The notes under the pieces were generated by a model. That model searched no databases. It had not been told where the DNA came from and saw nothing but the letters and a program-made list of their open reading frames with translations. A stretch of DNA of 64,000 nucleotides. It comes from Streptomyces sp. NBC_00259 (GTDB lineage Bacteria; Actinomycetota; Actinomycetes; Streptomycetales; Streptomycetaceae). Within the stretch, counting starts at the first letter, position 1; each line of letters opens with the position of its first letter. A program made the translations under genes and the position numbers. Below are positions 54,449-63,073 of this stretch, piece after piece. The stretch covers positions 6,079,501-6,143,500 of the forward strand of contig NZ_CP108080.1 in assembly GCF_036181745.1 (NCBI RefSeq), given 5' to 3'.

Positions 54449-54843
54449 GCCTCGAACGCATCAACCCGCCCGGGCTGTCCCCGGCCAGCGGCTTCTCGCA
54501 CGCCGTCGCCGCCACCGGCTCCCGGCTGGTCTTCCTGGCCGGACAGACCGCACTCGACGCGAACGGCAAGGTGACCGGAACCGGCATCGTCGAGCAGTTC
54601 GAAACGGCCCTCACCAACCTCCTCGCCGCCCTCGCCGCGACCGGCGGCACCCCGCACGACCTCGCCCGCGTCACCGTCTACGCCACCGACGTCGCCGACT
54701 ACCGCGCCCACACCGCCGAACTCGGCCACGTCTGGCACCGGCTCGCGGGCCGGGACTACCCCGCGATGGCGGTCATCGGAGCCGTCCGCCTCTGGGACGA
54801 ACAGGCACTCGTCGAAATCGACGGGATCGCCGTACTGCCCTAG
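54445..54843 (+). CDS. Rid (YjgF/YER057c/UK114) family protein
   Basis: 132 aa. Rid trimer fold with VFLAGQTALD near the start and VEIDGIAV at the end. Archetypal RidA has an essential Arg in YPARSCVEV; here that position reads YPAMAV, so the deaminase Arg is absent. It may be a Rid paralogue specialised for the enamine/imine intermediates of aminobenzoate breakdown. Confidence 0.85.
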   Translation: MSLERINPPGLSPASGFSHAVAATGSRLVFLAGQTALDANGKVTGTGIVEQFETALTNLLAALAATGGTPHDLARVTVYATDVADYRAHTAELGHVWHRLAGRDYPAMAVIGAVRLWDEQALVEIDGIAVLP

Positions 54844-54864
54844 CGAGTGTCCGGCGCCCCGGCC

Positions 54865-54917
54865 GTGACCGGTGACAGAACCCCGTCGCCGGTCACACAA
54901 CCACTGTCTCCGGTCAC
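54865..54917. terminator. GTGACCGG/CCGGTCAC hairpin between convergent genes
   Basis: GTGACCGG (54865-54872) can pair with CCGGTCAC at 54889-54896 or its repeat at 54910-54917. It lies between the Rid stop and the aminopeptidase stop. Confidence 0.55.
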
Positions 54918-54946
54918 ACAACCGCCGTGACATTGCACCGTCGCGG

Positions 54947-56332
54947 TCACCCCTCCAGCAGCGCGCCCATCCACTCCTCGACGGCGTCCGGCGTACGCGG
55001 CAGCGCACCCGACATCAGCCGGGCCCCGTCCGCCGTGACCACCAGATCGTCCTCGATACGCACCCCGATACCGCGCAGCTCGGCGGGCAGGGTCTCGTCG
55101 TCGGGCTGGAAGTACAGGCCCGGCTCGACGGTGAGGACCTGCCCCTCCTCCAGCACCCCGTCGAGATAGACCTCCGCCCGGGCCCTGGCGCAGTCGTGGA
55201 CGTCGAGGCCGAGCATATGGCCGCTGCTGCACAGCGTGTAACGCCGGTGGAAGTCGCCTTCGGCGTGCTTCAGCACACCCCAGTCGGCCAGCCCCTCCGC
55301 GATCACCCGCATACCGGCGCGGTGGAAGTCGCGGAACCGCGCCCCCGGCCGGAGCGCCGCCATGCCCGCCTCCTGGGCGGCGAGCACGAGTTCGTACACC
55401 TGCCGCTGAACGGGCGAGAAGCGGCCGGAGAGCGGCAGGGTGCGGGTGATGTCGGCGGTGTACAGGGTGTCGGTCTCCACGCCCGCGTCGAACAGCAGTA
55501 GTTCGGAGGGGTCGAGACGGCCGTCGTTGCGGATCCAGTGCAGGACACAGGCGTGCGCACCGGACGCGGCGATGGTCTCGTACCCCGTGCCGTTGCCCTC
55601 CAGCCGGGCGCGCAGCCCGAAGACACCCTCGATCCAGCGCTCGCCCCGCGGGTGGGCCAGAGCGCGGGGCAGCGCGCGGACGACGTCCTCGAAACCGGCC
55701 GTGGTGTGGTCGACGGCGCGCTGCAACTGCCCGATCTCCCAGGCGTCCTTGACCAGGCGGAGCTCCGCGAGGGCCGTGGCCAGTTCCGGGTCGGTCGCGG
55801 CGTCACGGCCGGGAGGCAGCAGGCCGAGCCCGTCGAGGTGGACGCAGCGGATACCGGTCAGCCGCTCGGCCTCGGCGAGGTCGGCCCGCCGGCCCACCCA
55901 GAACTCTCCGTACCGGCGGTCCCGGTAGAACTCGTCGTCGCCCTCGCCACGAACCGACCGCGGGCGCAGATACAGCACCGCCTCGTGGCCGCCCCCCGGG
56001 CCCGAGGGCTCCATCACCAGCACATGGCCGGGCTGGTCCTCGCCGGTCAGACCCGTCAGCCAGGCGTACGCGCTGTGCGGCCGGAAGCGGTGGTCGCAGT
56101 CGTTGGAGCGGACCCTCAACTCGCCGGCGGGAACCAGCAGCCGCTCACCCGGGAAGCGCGCGGACAGCCGCGCCCGGCGGGCCGGCGTGACGGCGCACGC
56201 CGGGACGCGGACATCCCCGGGCAGCGGACCGGCCGCCCAGTCGGCGCCCATGAAGGCCGCCAACTCGGGGGAAACGGGCAGGTCATGGCTACCGGTGTGG
56301 AGAGGCGGGACACGGTGCGGGGTGCCGGACAT
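54947..56332 (-). CDS. Xaa-Pro aminopeptidase (M24)
   Basis: 461 aa from ATG 56332 with GAGGAG upstream. N-terminal aminopeptidase P domain and a C-terminal pita-bread domain with the full metal set: Asp in LLFDAG, Asp in ADITRT, His in SSGHMLGLDVHD, Glu in TVEPGLYF and Glu in VRIEDD. It removes residues preceding proline, as needed for collagen peptides, and diverges from the collagenase gene. Confidence 0.92.
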   Translation of the reverse strand: MSGTPHRVPPLHTGSHDLPVSPELAAFMGADWAAGPLPGDVRVPACAVTPARRARLSARFPGERLLVPAGELRVRSNDCDHRFRPHSAYAWLTGLTGEDQPGHVLVMEPSGPGGGHEAVLYLRPRSVRGEGDDEFYRDRRYGEFWVGRRADLAEAERLTGIRCVHLDGLGLLPPGRDAATDPELATALAELRLVKDAWEIGQLQRAVDHTTAGFEDVVRALPRALAHPRGERWIEGVFGLRARLEGNGTGYETIAASGAHACVLHWIRNDGRLDPSELLLFDAGVETDTLYTADITRTLPLSGRFSPVQRQVYELVLAAQEAGMAALRPGARFRDFHRAGMRVIAEGLADWGVLKHAEGDFHRRYTLCSSGHMLGLDVHDCARARAEVYLDGVLEEGQVLTVEPGLYFQPDDETLPAELRGIGVRIEDDLVVTADGARLMSGALPRTPDAVEEWMGALLEG

Positions 56333-56366
56333 CTCGACTCCTCGGAGGCGAAGGTGGGCTGAGGGC

Positions 56367-56406
56367 TTGTCAGTGCAATTTCACATTACTATGTTACGGG
56401 TCACAT
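56367..56406. promoter_or_regulatory. Collagenase/aminopeptidase divergent promoter with operator
   Basis: TTGTCA (56367-56372), 17-bp spacer, TATGTT (56390-56395) form a rightward promoter. A near palindrome ATGTTACGGGTCACAT (56391-56406) covers the -10 and start site, as expected for a repressor site. Confidence 0.55.
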
Positions 56407-56510
56407 CGCGCCTTCCCGATACGGCCAATCCCCGCGTACACCACGGGATTTCGCGATCACCGCACCGCTGACGCACCACCCCACAGCCACCTCCCACACA
56501 GGAGCCATCG

Positions 56511-58892
56511 GTGTCCCAGCCTCGATCCGTGCTGCCCAGATCCGCGCGCACCCCCCTGCTCGCCGCAGCCGTCGCCGTCACCCTCCTCACCACGCTCGGC
56601 CAGATCCCCCGGGCGGCCGCCACGGAACGCGCCGCCGAACCGGCCGTTCCCGCCGCACTCGCCGGCCGCCCCGCACCGGCCACGGCCGACGCCGGCCACG
56701 GCCGGAACCCCCACGACGAGGTCGACCGCCTCTCCAAGGCCCCCAAACCGGCCGCCCTGCCCGCCCCCGCCCCGGGAGAACTGGCCGAAGGCCGCACCCC
56801 CGGCCGCCAGGACACCGGCGCCGCATCCGTCGCCACCGCCCACAGCCCCGTGCCGCGCGCCGCCGGCGTCCCCTGCACCCTCGACGGCATCACCCGCCTC
56901 GGCCCCGAGCAGCTCGCCGACTTCCTCGCCGACCCGGCCGTCACCGCCGACGGCTGCCTCAGGGACCTCATCTGGACCTGGGACGCCCGCCTCACACCGA
57001 TCATGTCGGACGCGCACGTCCAGGCCGTGGGCCGGCGAATATCCTCACTGGCCGCCGCTCACGACGGCCGCAACAGCACCCACCTGCTGGAGATGTTCAC
57101 CTACCTCCACGCCGTCGCGTACCACGACTTCACCCGCCCGGAGATCGACATCACCGACGTCCCGACGACCGAGACACTCCGGCGGGCCATCAACGACTTC
57201 GGCACCGCGGCGCGCACCTTCCAGGTCACCCAGACCAACGCCGAGACCCTCCGCGAGGCCCTCTACACCGGCAGCGCCCCCGGCCTGCGGCACAGCCAGC
57301 TGGGGCTGATCAAGAAGGTCCTGGCCACGATGGACAGGTACCACCAGGGCCAGTACGACGACGCCGCCTGGGGCGGCGCGGCCCTGGCCGCCCTCTCCGT
57401 CAACTACCTCGGCATCTACCCGGGCAACCGGGACACCGCGTTCCACAACGTCGTCACCCAGAACGCCTCCTACCGCGACGCCTTCAAGGCCTTCGCCGGC
57501 CACACCCACCTCAAGGGCACGCCGAACGAATGGGTCGTGCGCGACGCGCTCGGCGAGTACGGCCGCTTCGGCCAGGTCGACGCGCTCAAGGCGCAGATCG
57601 TCCCCGGCCTCGGCGCCCTGCTGCCCGTCACCCGCACCAACTTCGGCAACGGCAGCCGCCCCTGGGCCCAGCTCGTGACCTGGCTGAACTTCTACGAGGC
57701 ATGCAAGCCGTACGCGGTCTGCAAGGACGACATCGAGCGGGAGATCTTCCCCCACACGTACACGTACGACAGCGGAGCCATCAAGGTCCGCACCGGCCTC
57801 GACCGCGCCACCGTCGATCAGCTCTACTACGCGAGCAAGCAGGTCAAAGCGCAGTTCCACCGGGTCCTCGGCGCCGAACAACCGCTCGCCGGCGACCCCA
57901 ACACCTCACTGAACATCGTGCTGTACGGCTCCCGAGCCGACTACGAGGTCTACCACCCCGTCCTCACCGGCATGGGCACCGAGAACGGCGGCGTCTACAT
58001 CGAGCGCGGCGCCACCTTCTACACCTACCAGCGCCGCGTCCCGCAGGACTCCTCCCTCACCCTCGAAGAGCTCTTCCGGCACGAGTACGTCCACTACCTC
58101 AACGGCCGCTGGGCCGTGCCCGGATACTTCGGCGAGGGCCCCTGGTACAGCGGAGACCGGACCACCGCGATGGACGAGGGCACGGCGGAGTTCTTCGACG
58201 GCGCCACCCGCGACGACGGCATCGCGGTCCGCAAGTCCCTGGTCCAGGGCATCATCGACGACACCGCCGGCGGCGGCCCGCGGATGACCGTCAACCAGCT
58301 GCTGCACGCCACCTACGACGGCGACGGCTTCCGCTTCTACGACTACGCGGGCACGTTCTTCGAGTTCCTGTGGACCGAACGGCCCTCGCTGCTGCGGGAG
58401 ATGTACGGCCTGCTGCGGGCCGACGACCCCGCGGGCTTCGACGCCTGGCGCACCCGGCTCGGCGCCGACCCGGCGCTCCAGCGGGACTACGACCGCTTCC
58501 TGGACACGCAGATCGCCGACGTCGACGACCTGTTCGTGCCCAACACCACGTACACGCCCAACGACCGGCTCAGGGACACGACGGCGGACGCCGTCCGCGC
58601 CTCCTTCGCCGCCGCCACCCAGGCCGATCCGGCGTGCACCGAGAACGGCGACCCCGGCAAGCGGCGCTTCACCTGCACCGGCAGGATCACCGCCAACCTC
58701 TCCGACGCGGGAAACCCGGACCTCGTCTTCAAGGACATGTCCGAGACGGTCGACTACTTCATCCTCGACCGGGCGGCACCCGCCTCCACCAACCTCGCCG
58801 ACATGAACTGCTCCTTCGGGCCGGTGGAGATCTGGAGCAACGGCCGGGCGGGCACGTCGACTTACCGCTGCGAAGGGCCGCTGCGCAGCTGA
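56511..58892 (+). CDS. Secreted collagenase, peptidase family M9
   Basis: 793 aa from GTG 56511 with AGGAG upstream. Signal peptide: RSARTPLLAAAVAVTLLTTL then a likely AAA cleavage. Zinc site HEYVH (His524, Glu525, His528) and third ligand Glu556 in DEGTAEFF, 32 residues after the first His as in clostridial ColG. Collagenase activator-type N domain from about 120 and a short C-terminal domain with paired Cys. It digests collagen or gelatin outside the cell; neighbours consume the proline/hydroxyproline products. Confidence 0.93.
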   Translation: MSQPRSVLPRSARTPLLAAAVAVTLLTTLGQIPRAAATERAAEPAVPAALAGRPAPATADAGHGRNPHDEVDRLSKAPKPAALPAPAPGELAEGRTPGRQDTGAASVATAHSPVPRAAGVPCTLDGITRLGPEQLADFLADPAVTADGCLRDLIWTWDARLTPIMSDAHVQAVGRRISSLAAAHDGRNSTHLLEMFTYLHAVAYHDFTRPEIDITDVPTTETLRRAINDFGTAARTFQVTQTNAETLREALYTGSAPGLRHSQLGLIKKVLATMDRYHQGQYDDAAWGGAALAALSVNYLGIYPGNRDTAFHNVVTQNASYRDAFKAFAGHTHLKGTPNEWVVRDALGEYGRFGQVDALKAQIVPGLGALLPVTRTNFGNGSRPWAQLVTWLNFYEACKPYAVCKDDIEREIFPHTYTYDSGAIKVRTGLDRATVDQLYYASKQVKAQFHRVLGAEQPLAGDPNTSLNIVLYGSRADYEVYHPVLTGMGTENGGVYIERGATFYTYQRRVPQDSSLTLEELFRHEYVHYLNGRWAVPGYFGEGPWYSGDRTTAMDEGTAEFFDGATRDDGIAVRKSLVQGIIDDTAGGGPRMTVNQLLHATYDGDGFRFYDYAGTFFEFLWTERPSLLREMYGLLRADDPAGFDAWRTRLGADPALQRDYDRFLDTQIADVDDLFVPNTTYTPNDRLRDTTADAVRASFAAATQADPACTENGDPGKRRFTCTGRITANLSDAGNPDLVFKDMSETVDYFILDRAAPASTNLADMNCSFGPVEIWSNGRAGTSTYRCEGPLRS

Positions 58893-58945
58893 GCCGCACA
58901 CGCCGGTGCCTTTGCGCCTGATTCCCTTCCCCGGTCACACAGCAA

Positions 58946-58962
58946 TGTGACATATTACTGCT
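58946..58962 (+). promoter_or_regulatory. Operator-like 14-mer and probable leaderless start of hydroxyproline operon
   Basis: TGTGACATATTACT (58946-58959) is nearly identical to the reverse complement of 62103-62116. It contains a TATTAC -10, which would put the transcript start at or next to GTG 58963; no ribosome site is present. GTCACA-N6-TGTGAC (58934-58951) is a second inverted repeat. Confidence 0.55.
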
Positions 58963-60138
58963 GTGCCCACCAGAAACCCTCGTGGTCCCCTGGACGCCGT
59001 CATCATCGGTGCCGGAGTCGTCGGCGCGGCCTGCGCCTACTACGCGAGCCGCGCCGGCCTCGCCGTGACGGTCGTCGACCGCGGCTCCGTCGCGGGCGGC
59101 ACCACCGGCGCCGGGGAAGGCAACCTCCTCGTCTCCGACAAGGAGGCAGGGCCCGAGCTCGACCTCGCGCTGCTGTCCACCCGGCTCTGGCGCGAACTCA
59201 CCGACGTCCTCCCACCGGAGACGGAGTACGAGCCCAAGGGCGGTCTCGTCGTGGCGCCCGACGAGACCGCCCTCACCGCACTGCGCGACTTCGCCGAGGA
59301 CCAGCGCAAAGCCGGCGTCGAAGCCCACGAAGTCCCCGCCGGCCGGCTCCACGACCTGGAACCCCACCTCGCACACGGACTCGTCGGCGGCTTCCACTAC
59401 CCCCAGGACGCCCAGGTCCAGCCCGCCCGCGCCGCCGCCCAACTCCTGCTGGCCGCACGCCGGTCAGGAGCCGGCGTCCGCCTCGGGGAACAGGTCACAG
59501 CCGTCCTCACCCGGCCCGACGGCAGCATCCGCGGCGTACGCACACCACGCGGTGAACTCCACGCCCCCGCCGTCGTCAACGCCACCGGCACCTGGGCCGG
59601 CGACCTCGCCCGCCTCGCCGGCACCCACCTGCCCGTCCTCCCGCGCCGGGGATTCGTCCTCGTCACCGAACCCCTGCCACGCGTCGTCCGCCACAAGGTC
59701 TACGCCGCCGACTACATCTCCGACGTCGCCAGCGGCTCCGCGGCCCTCCAGTCCTCGGCGGTCGTCGAAGGCACCCCCGCGGGACCGGTCCTGATCGGCG
59801 CGACCCGCGAACGCGTCGGCTTCGACCGGACCCTGTCCGCCGAAGCCCTGCGCCGGCTCGCCACCCAGGCCGCCGCACTCTTCCCCGTACTCGACGACGT
59901 ACGCGTCATCCGCACCTACCACGGCTTCCGCCCCTACCTCCCCGACCACCTGCCCGCCATCGGCCCCGACCCGCGCGTGCCCGGACTGTTCCACGCGTGC
60001 GGCCACGAAGGCGCGGGCATCGGACTCGCCCCGGCCACCGGACTGCTGATCGCCACCGCACTCGGCGGCGGGCAGCCGGCCCTGGACCCGCGGCCCTTCC
60101 GGCCGGACCGTTTCGACCAGGCAGGAGCAGCACAGTGA
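58963..60138 (+). CDS. FAD-dependent D-hydroxyproline dehydrogenase, catalytic subunit (DAAO fold)
   Basis: 391 aa from GTG 58963. FAD motif IIGAGVVGAACAYYASRAG near the N terminus and a D-amino-acid-oxidase-like C terminus (GFRPYLPDHLPAIG, CGHEGAGIGLAPATG). With the two following genes it forms the three-subunit LhpBEF/HcnABC-type complex; beside the epimerase and deaminase genes, D-hydroxyproline is the probable substrate. Overlaps the ferredoxin gene by 4 bp. Confidence 0.88.
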   Translation: MPTRNPRGPLDAVIIGAGVVGAACAYYASRAGLAVTVVDRGSVAGGTTGAGEGNLLVSDKEAGPELDLALLSTRLWRELTDVLPPETEYEPKGGLVVAPDETALTALRDFAEDQRKAGVEAHEVPAGRLHDLEPHLAHGLVGGFHYPQDAQVQPARAAAQLLLAARRSGAGVRLGEQVTAVLTRPDGSIRGVRTPRGELHAPAVVNATGTWAGDLARLAGTHLPVLPRRGFVLVTEPLPRVVRHKVYAADYISDVASGSAALQSSAVVEGTPAGPVLIGATRERVGFDRTLSAEALRRLATQAAALFPVLDDVRVIRTYHGFRPYLPDHLPAIGPDPRVPGLFHACGHEGAGIGLAPATGLLIATALGGGQPALDPRPFRPDRFDQAGAAQ

Positions 60139-60449
60139 GCAGAACACCGGCCTCCCTGGTGCGGGCCGAGCCGGACCCCCCGTACGAGATCACCTTCGAC
60201 GGGCGCCCGGTCACCGCACTGCCCGGGCAGAGCATCGCCGCCGCACTCTGGTCGGCGGGAATCCTCTCCTGGCGCACCACCCGAGACGGCGGCGCGCCCC
60301 GCGGCGCCTTCTGCGGCATCGGCACCTGCTACGACTGCCTCACCACGGTCAACGGCCGCCCCAACCAGCGTGCCTGTCTGGTCCCCGCCCGCCCGGGTGA
60401 CGCGATCACCACCCAGAAGGGCACCGGTCATGACGAACTCGCCGTCTGA
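60135..60449 (+). CDS. [2Fe-2S] small subunit of D-hydroxyproline dehydrogenase
   Basis: 104 aa from GTG 60135. Cys pattern FCGIGTCYDC followed by RACL gives the four ligands of a plant-type 2Fe-2S cluster. It carries electrons from the flavin subunit. Its tail overlaps the next gene by 20 bp. Confidence 0.88.
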   Translation: MSRTPASLVRAEPDPPYEITFDGRPVTALPGQSIAAALWSAGILSWRTTRDGGAPRGAFCGIGTCYDCLTTVNGRPNQRACLVPARPGDAITTQKGTGHDELAV

Positions 60450-61977
60450 ACCCCCGGCACCGCCCTGCGAACTGGCCGTCGTCGGCGCGGGACCCGCCGG
60501 ACTCGCGGCCGCCGTCACCGCGGCCGGCCTCGGACTGCGGGTGACGCTCCTCGACGCGGGCGACCGGCCCGGCGGACAGTTCTACCGCCACCCCGCACCC
60601 GGCCTCCGCGCCGCCCGGCCGGAAGCGCTGCACCACCACTGGCACGCCTTCGCGCGCCTGGAGCGCGCACTTCGCACCCATACGGCAGCGGGCCGCATCC
60701 GCCATCTGCCCGCACACCACGTATGGACCGTCCTCCCCGAACAGGCCCCGGACGCGGGCGGGACGGGCCACGCACAGAGCTGGCGGCTCCACGCCGTCGC
60801 AGGCCACGGCGACGCGGACAACGGCGGCGCGGACAACGGCGGCGCGGGCCACGGCGACGACGGGAGCGCCGTCACCGTCCGGGCCCGGACGGTGCTCCTC
60901 GCGACGGGCGCCTACGAACGCCAACTGCCCTTCCCCGGCTGGACCCTGCCCGGTGTCGTCGGCGCCGGAGGAGCCCAGGCCATGCTCAAGTCCGGCCTCG
61001 TCCTGCCCGGCCGCCGCATCGTCGTCGCGGGCAGCGGCCCGCTGCTGCTCGCCGTCGCCGGGTCCCTCGCGGCCGCGGGGGCCACGGTGCCCGCCGTCGT
61101 GGAGGCCGCCGCGTACCCGGCCTACGCCCGCCGACTCCCCGCCCTGCTGCGCAACCCGGGCAAGATCGCCGAGGCGGCCCTGCACGGCGCGGCCCTGCTC
61201 CGGCACGGCGTACGACTGCTCAGCCGGCACGCGGTCACCGCCGCACACGGCACACAACGGGTCGAGGCCGTCACGGTGTCGCGGCTCGACCAGGACTGGC
61301 GGCCCGTACCCGGCAGCGGACGACGTGTCCCGTGCGACGCCCTCGCCGTCGGCCACGGGCTGCTCCCTCAACTGGAACTCGCCACCGGACTCGGCTGCGC
61401 CACGCGCCGCACGGCCGACGGCACCGCCGCCCTGGACCTCGACGACGAACAGCGCACCTCCATGCCCGGAGTGTGGTCGGCGGGGGAGACCGGAGGGATC
61501 GGCGGGGCGGAACTCGCCCTGGCCGAGGGAGAACTGGCCGCCCTCTGCATCGCCCGCACCCTGAGCCCGACTCCGCACGATGCCCGGCGATCGCGGCGGG
61601 CCGAGGCGCTGACCTCGCGGCGTGACCGGCTGCGCGCCTTCGCCGAGGCGATGGCGGCCGTGCACCGCCCGCGTCCCGGCTGGACCGGCTGGCTCGACGA
61701 CGCCACCCCTGTGTGCCGCTGCGAGGAGGTACCGGCGGGGTTCGTCAGGGAGGCGGCCGAAGAACTCGGCGCGCACGACACCCGCACCGTCAAACTGCTC
61801 ACCCGGGCCGGCATGGGCTGGTGCCAGGGACGGATGTGCGGACCCGCCGTGGCCGCCCTGGCCGGCGAGGAACAGGCCCCCGACCACCGGCCCCTGTCCT
61901 GCCCCGTACCGCTGAACCATCTGGCCCGCCTGCCGGCCGAGACCCTGATGCCGGCGGACGAGGCGGACCGTCCCTGA
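60430..61977 (+). CDS. FAD/NAD(P)-type large subunit of D-hydroxyproline dehydrogenase
   Basis: 515 aa from ATG 60430. Dinucleotide folds VVGAGPAGLAAAVTA and VVAGSGPLLLAVAGSLA, then a BFD-like C-terminal CxC...C..C iron-sulfur domain (CRCEE, WCQGRMCG). HcnB family. A Gly/Asp/Asn-rich insert around residues 124-140 (DNGGADNGGAGHGDD) comes from small tandem repeats and is likely a surface loop. Confidence 0.87.
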   Translation: MTNSPSEPPAPPCELAVVGAGPAGLAAAVTAAGLGLRVTLLDAGDRPGGQFYRHPAPGLRAARPEALHHHWHAFARLERALRTHTAAGRIRHLPAHHVWTVLPEQAPDAGGTGHAQSWRLHAVAGHGDADNGGADNGGAGHGDDGSAVTVRARTVLLATGAYERQLPFPGWTLPGVVGAGGAQAMLKSGLVLPGRRIVVAGSGPLLLAVAGSLAAAGATVPAVVEAAAYPAYARRLPALLRNPGKIAEAALHGAALLRHGVRLLSRHAVTAAHGTQRVEAVTVSRLDQDWRPVPGSGRRVPCDALAVGHGLLPQLELATGLGCATRRTADGTAALDLDDEQRTSMPGVWSAGETGGIGGAELALAEGELAALCIARTLSPTPHDARRSRRAEALTSRRDRLRAFAEAMAAVHRPRPGWTGWLDDATPVCRCEEVPAGFVREAAEELGAHDTRTVKLLTRAGMGWCQGRMCGPAVAALAGEEQAPDHRPLSCPVPLNHLARLPAETLMPADEADRP

Positions 61978-62000
61978 CCCCGAGGGCCCTCCACCCCGGC

Positions 62001-62030
62001 CCGTCCACCCTCGGGCCGTCCACCCTCGGG
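62001..62030. repeat. Perfect 15-bp tandem duplication
   Basis: CCGTCCACCCTCGGG occurs twice head to tail (62001-62015, 62016-62030) after the dehydrogenase large-subunit gene. Confidence 0.8.
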
Positions 62031-62102
62031 CCTGAAACCGACACGGTGTCAGACCCCCTTCTCCGCGAGGGATCGACCTCTTGTGGCGGTCTCACGATGC
62101 TT

Positions 62103-62130
62103 AGTAAAATGTCACACCTCACACTAGGAG
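62103..62130 (+). promoter_or_regulatory. Second copy of the hydroxyproline operator before the deaminase gene
   Basis: AGTAAAATGTCACA (62103-62116) is the reverse complement of TGTGACATTTTACT, differing from the 58946 site at one of 14 positions. Ribosome site AGGAG at 62126-62130 precedes ATG 62136. Confidence 0.6.
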
Positions 62131-62135
62131 TTGCT

Positions 62136-63038
62136 ATGGCACCCGCACCCCGTACGCGCCCCTGGCACGGCATCATGGTCGCCACCGCCCTGCCCCTTCG
62201 CGACGACCTCTCCGTCGACCACGACGCCTACGCCGACCACGTCGCCTGGCTGATCGCCAACGGCTGCGACGGAGTCGTCCCGAACGGCTCCCTCGGCGAG
62301 TACCAGACGCTCACCGACGACGAACGCGCCCGCGTCGTCCGCACCGCCGTCGAGGCCGCGGGCGACGGGAACCGCGTGATGCCCGGCGTCTCGGCCTACG
62401 GCAGCACCGAGGCCCGCCGCTGGGCCGACCAGGCCGCCGAGGCCGGCGCCGGATCCGTACTCCTCCTGCCGCCCAACGCCTACCGCGCCGACGAGGAGAC
62501 GGTCGCCGCCCACTACGCCGACGTCGCACGCAGCGGCCTGCCCGTCGTCGCCTACAACAACCCGCACGACACCAGGACCGACCTCACCCCCGACCTGCTC
62601 GCCCGGCTGCACCGCGAGCAGAGCATCGTCGCCGTCAAGGAGTTCAGCGGCGACGTCCGCCGGGCCTACGAGATCGCCGAACTCGCCCCGGGACTCGACC
62701 TGCTGGTCGGCGCCGACGACGTCCTGCTCGAACTGGCCCTCGCCGGCGCGGTCGGCTGGATCGCCGGATACCCCAACGCGCTGCCCGCCTCCTGCGCCAC
62801 GCTCTACCACGCCGCCGTCACCGGGGACCTGGACACCGCGCTGCCCCTCTACAAATCCCTGCACCCACTGCTGCGCTGGGACTCCAGGACCGAGTTCGTC
62901 CAGGCCATCAAGCTCTCCATGGACCTCGCGGGCCGCCCCGGCGGACCGACCCGCCCGCCGCGCTCACCGCTCACCGGCGAACAGGACACCGCCGTACGCG
63001 CCGCCACCGAGAAGGCACTCGCCGAGGGCCTCCAGTAG
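62136..63038 (+). CDS. DapA-family lyase, probable pyrroline-4-hydroxy-2-carboxylate deaminase
   Basis: 300 aa TIM barrel. Schiff-base Lys168 in AVKEFSGD and Tyr140 in AYNNP match the family. DapA homologues next to hydroxyproline epimerase and D-hydroxyproline dehydrogenase convert 1-pyrroline-4-hydroxy-2-carboxylate to alpha-ketoglutarate semialdehyde plus ammonia (LhpC reaction). The semialdehyde dehydrogenase would be outside the window. Confidence 0.87.
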   Translation: MAPAPRTRPWHGIMVATALPLRDDLSVDHDAYADHVAWLIANGCDGVVPNGSLGEYQTLTDDERARVVRTAVEAAGDGNRVMPGVSAYGSTEARRWADQAAEAGAGSVLLLPPNAYRADEETVAAHYADVARSGLPVVAYNNPHDTRTDLTPDLLARLHREQSIVAVKEFSGDVRRAYEIAELAPGLDLLVGADDVLLELALAGAVGWIAGYPNALPASCATLYHAAVTGDLDTALPLYKSLHPLLRWDSRTEFVQAIKLSMDLAGRPGGPTRPPRSPLTGEQDTAVRAATEKALAEGLQ

Positions 63039-63073
63039 CCGGAAGCCCCCCGGCAGCAGCGAGAAGGGACCTC

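Noticed and set aside
54889..54940. GGTCACAC repeats as a third hydroxyproline operator
   Set aside because: They lie between the 3' ends of two convergent genes, so they more likely form terminator hairpins.
58963..61977. Hydrogen cyanide synthase (hcnABC)
   Set aside because: The three-subunit architecture is shared, but the adjacent epimerase, DapA-family deaminase and proteases indicate hydroxyproline oxidation.
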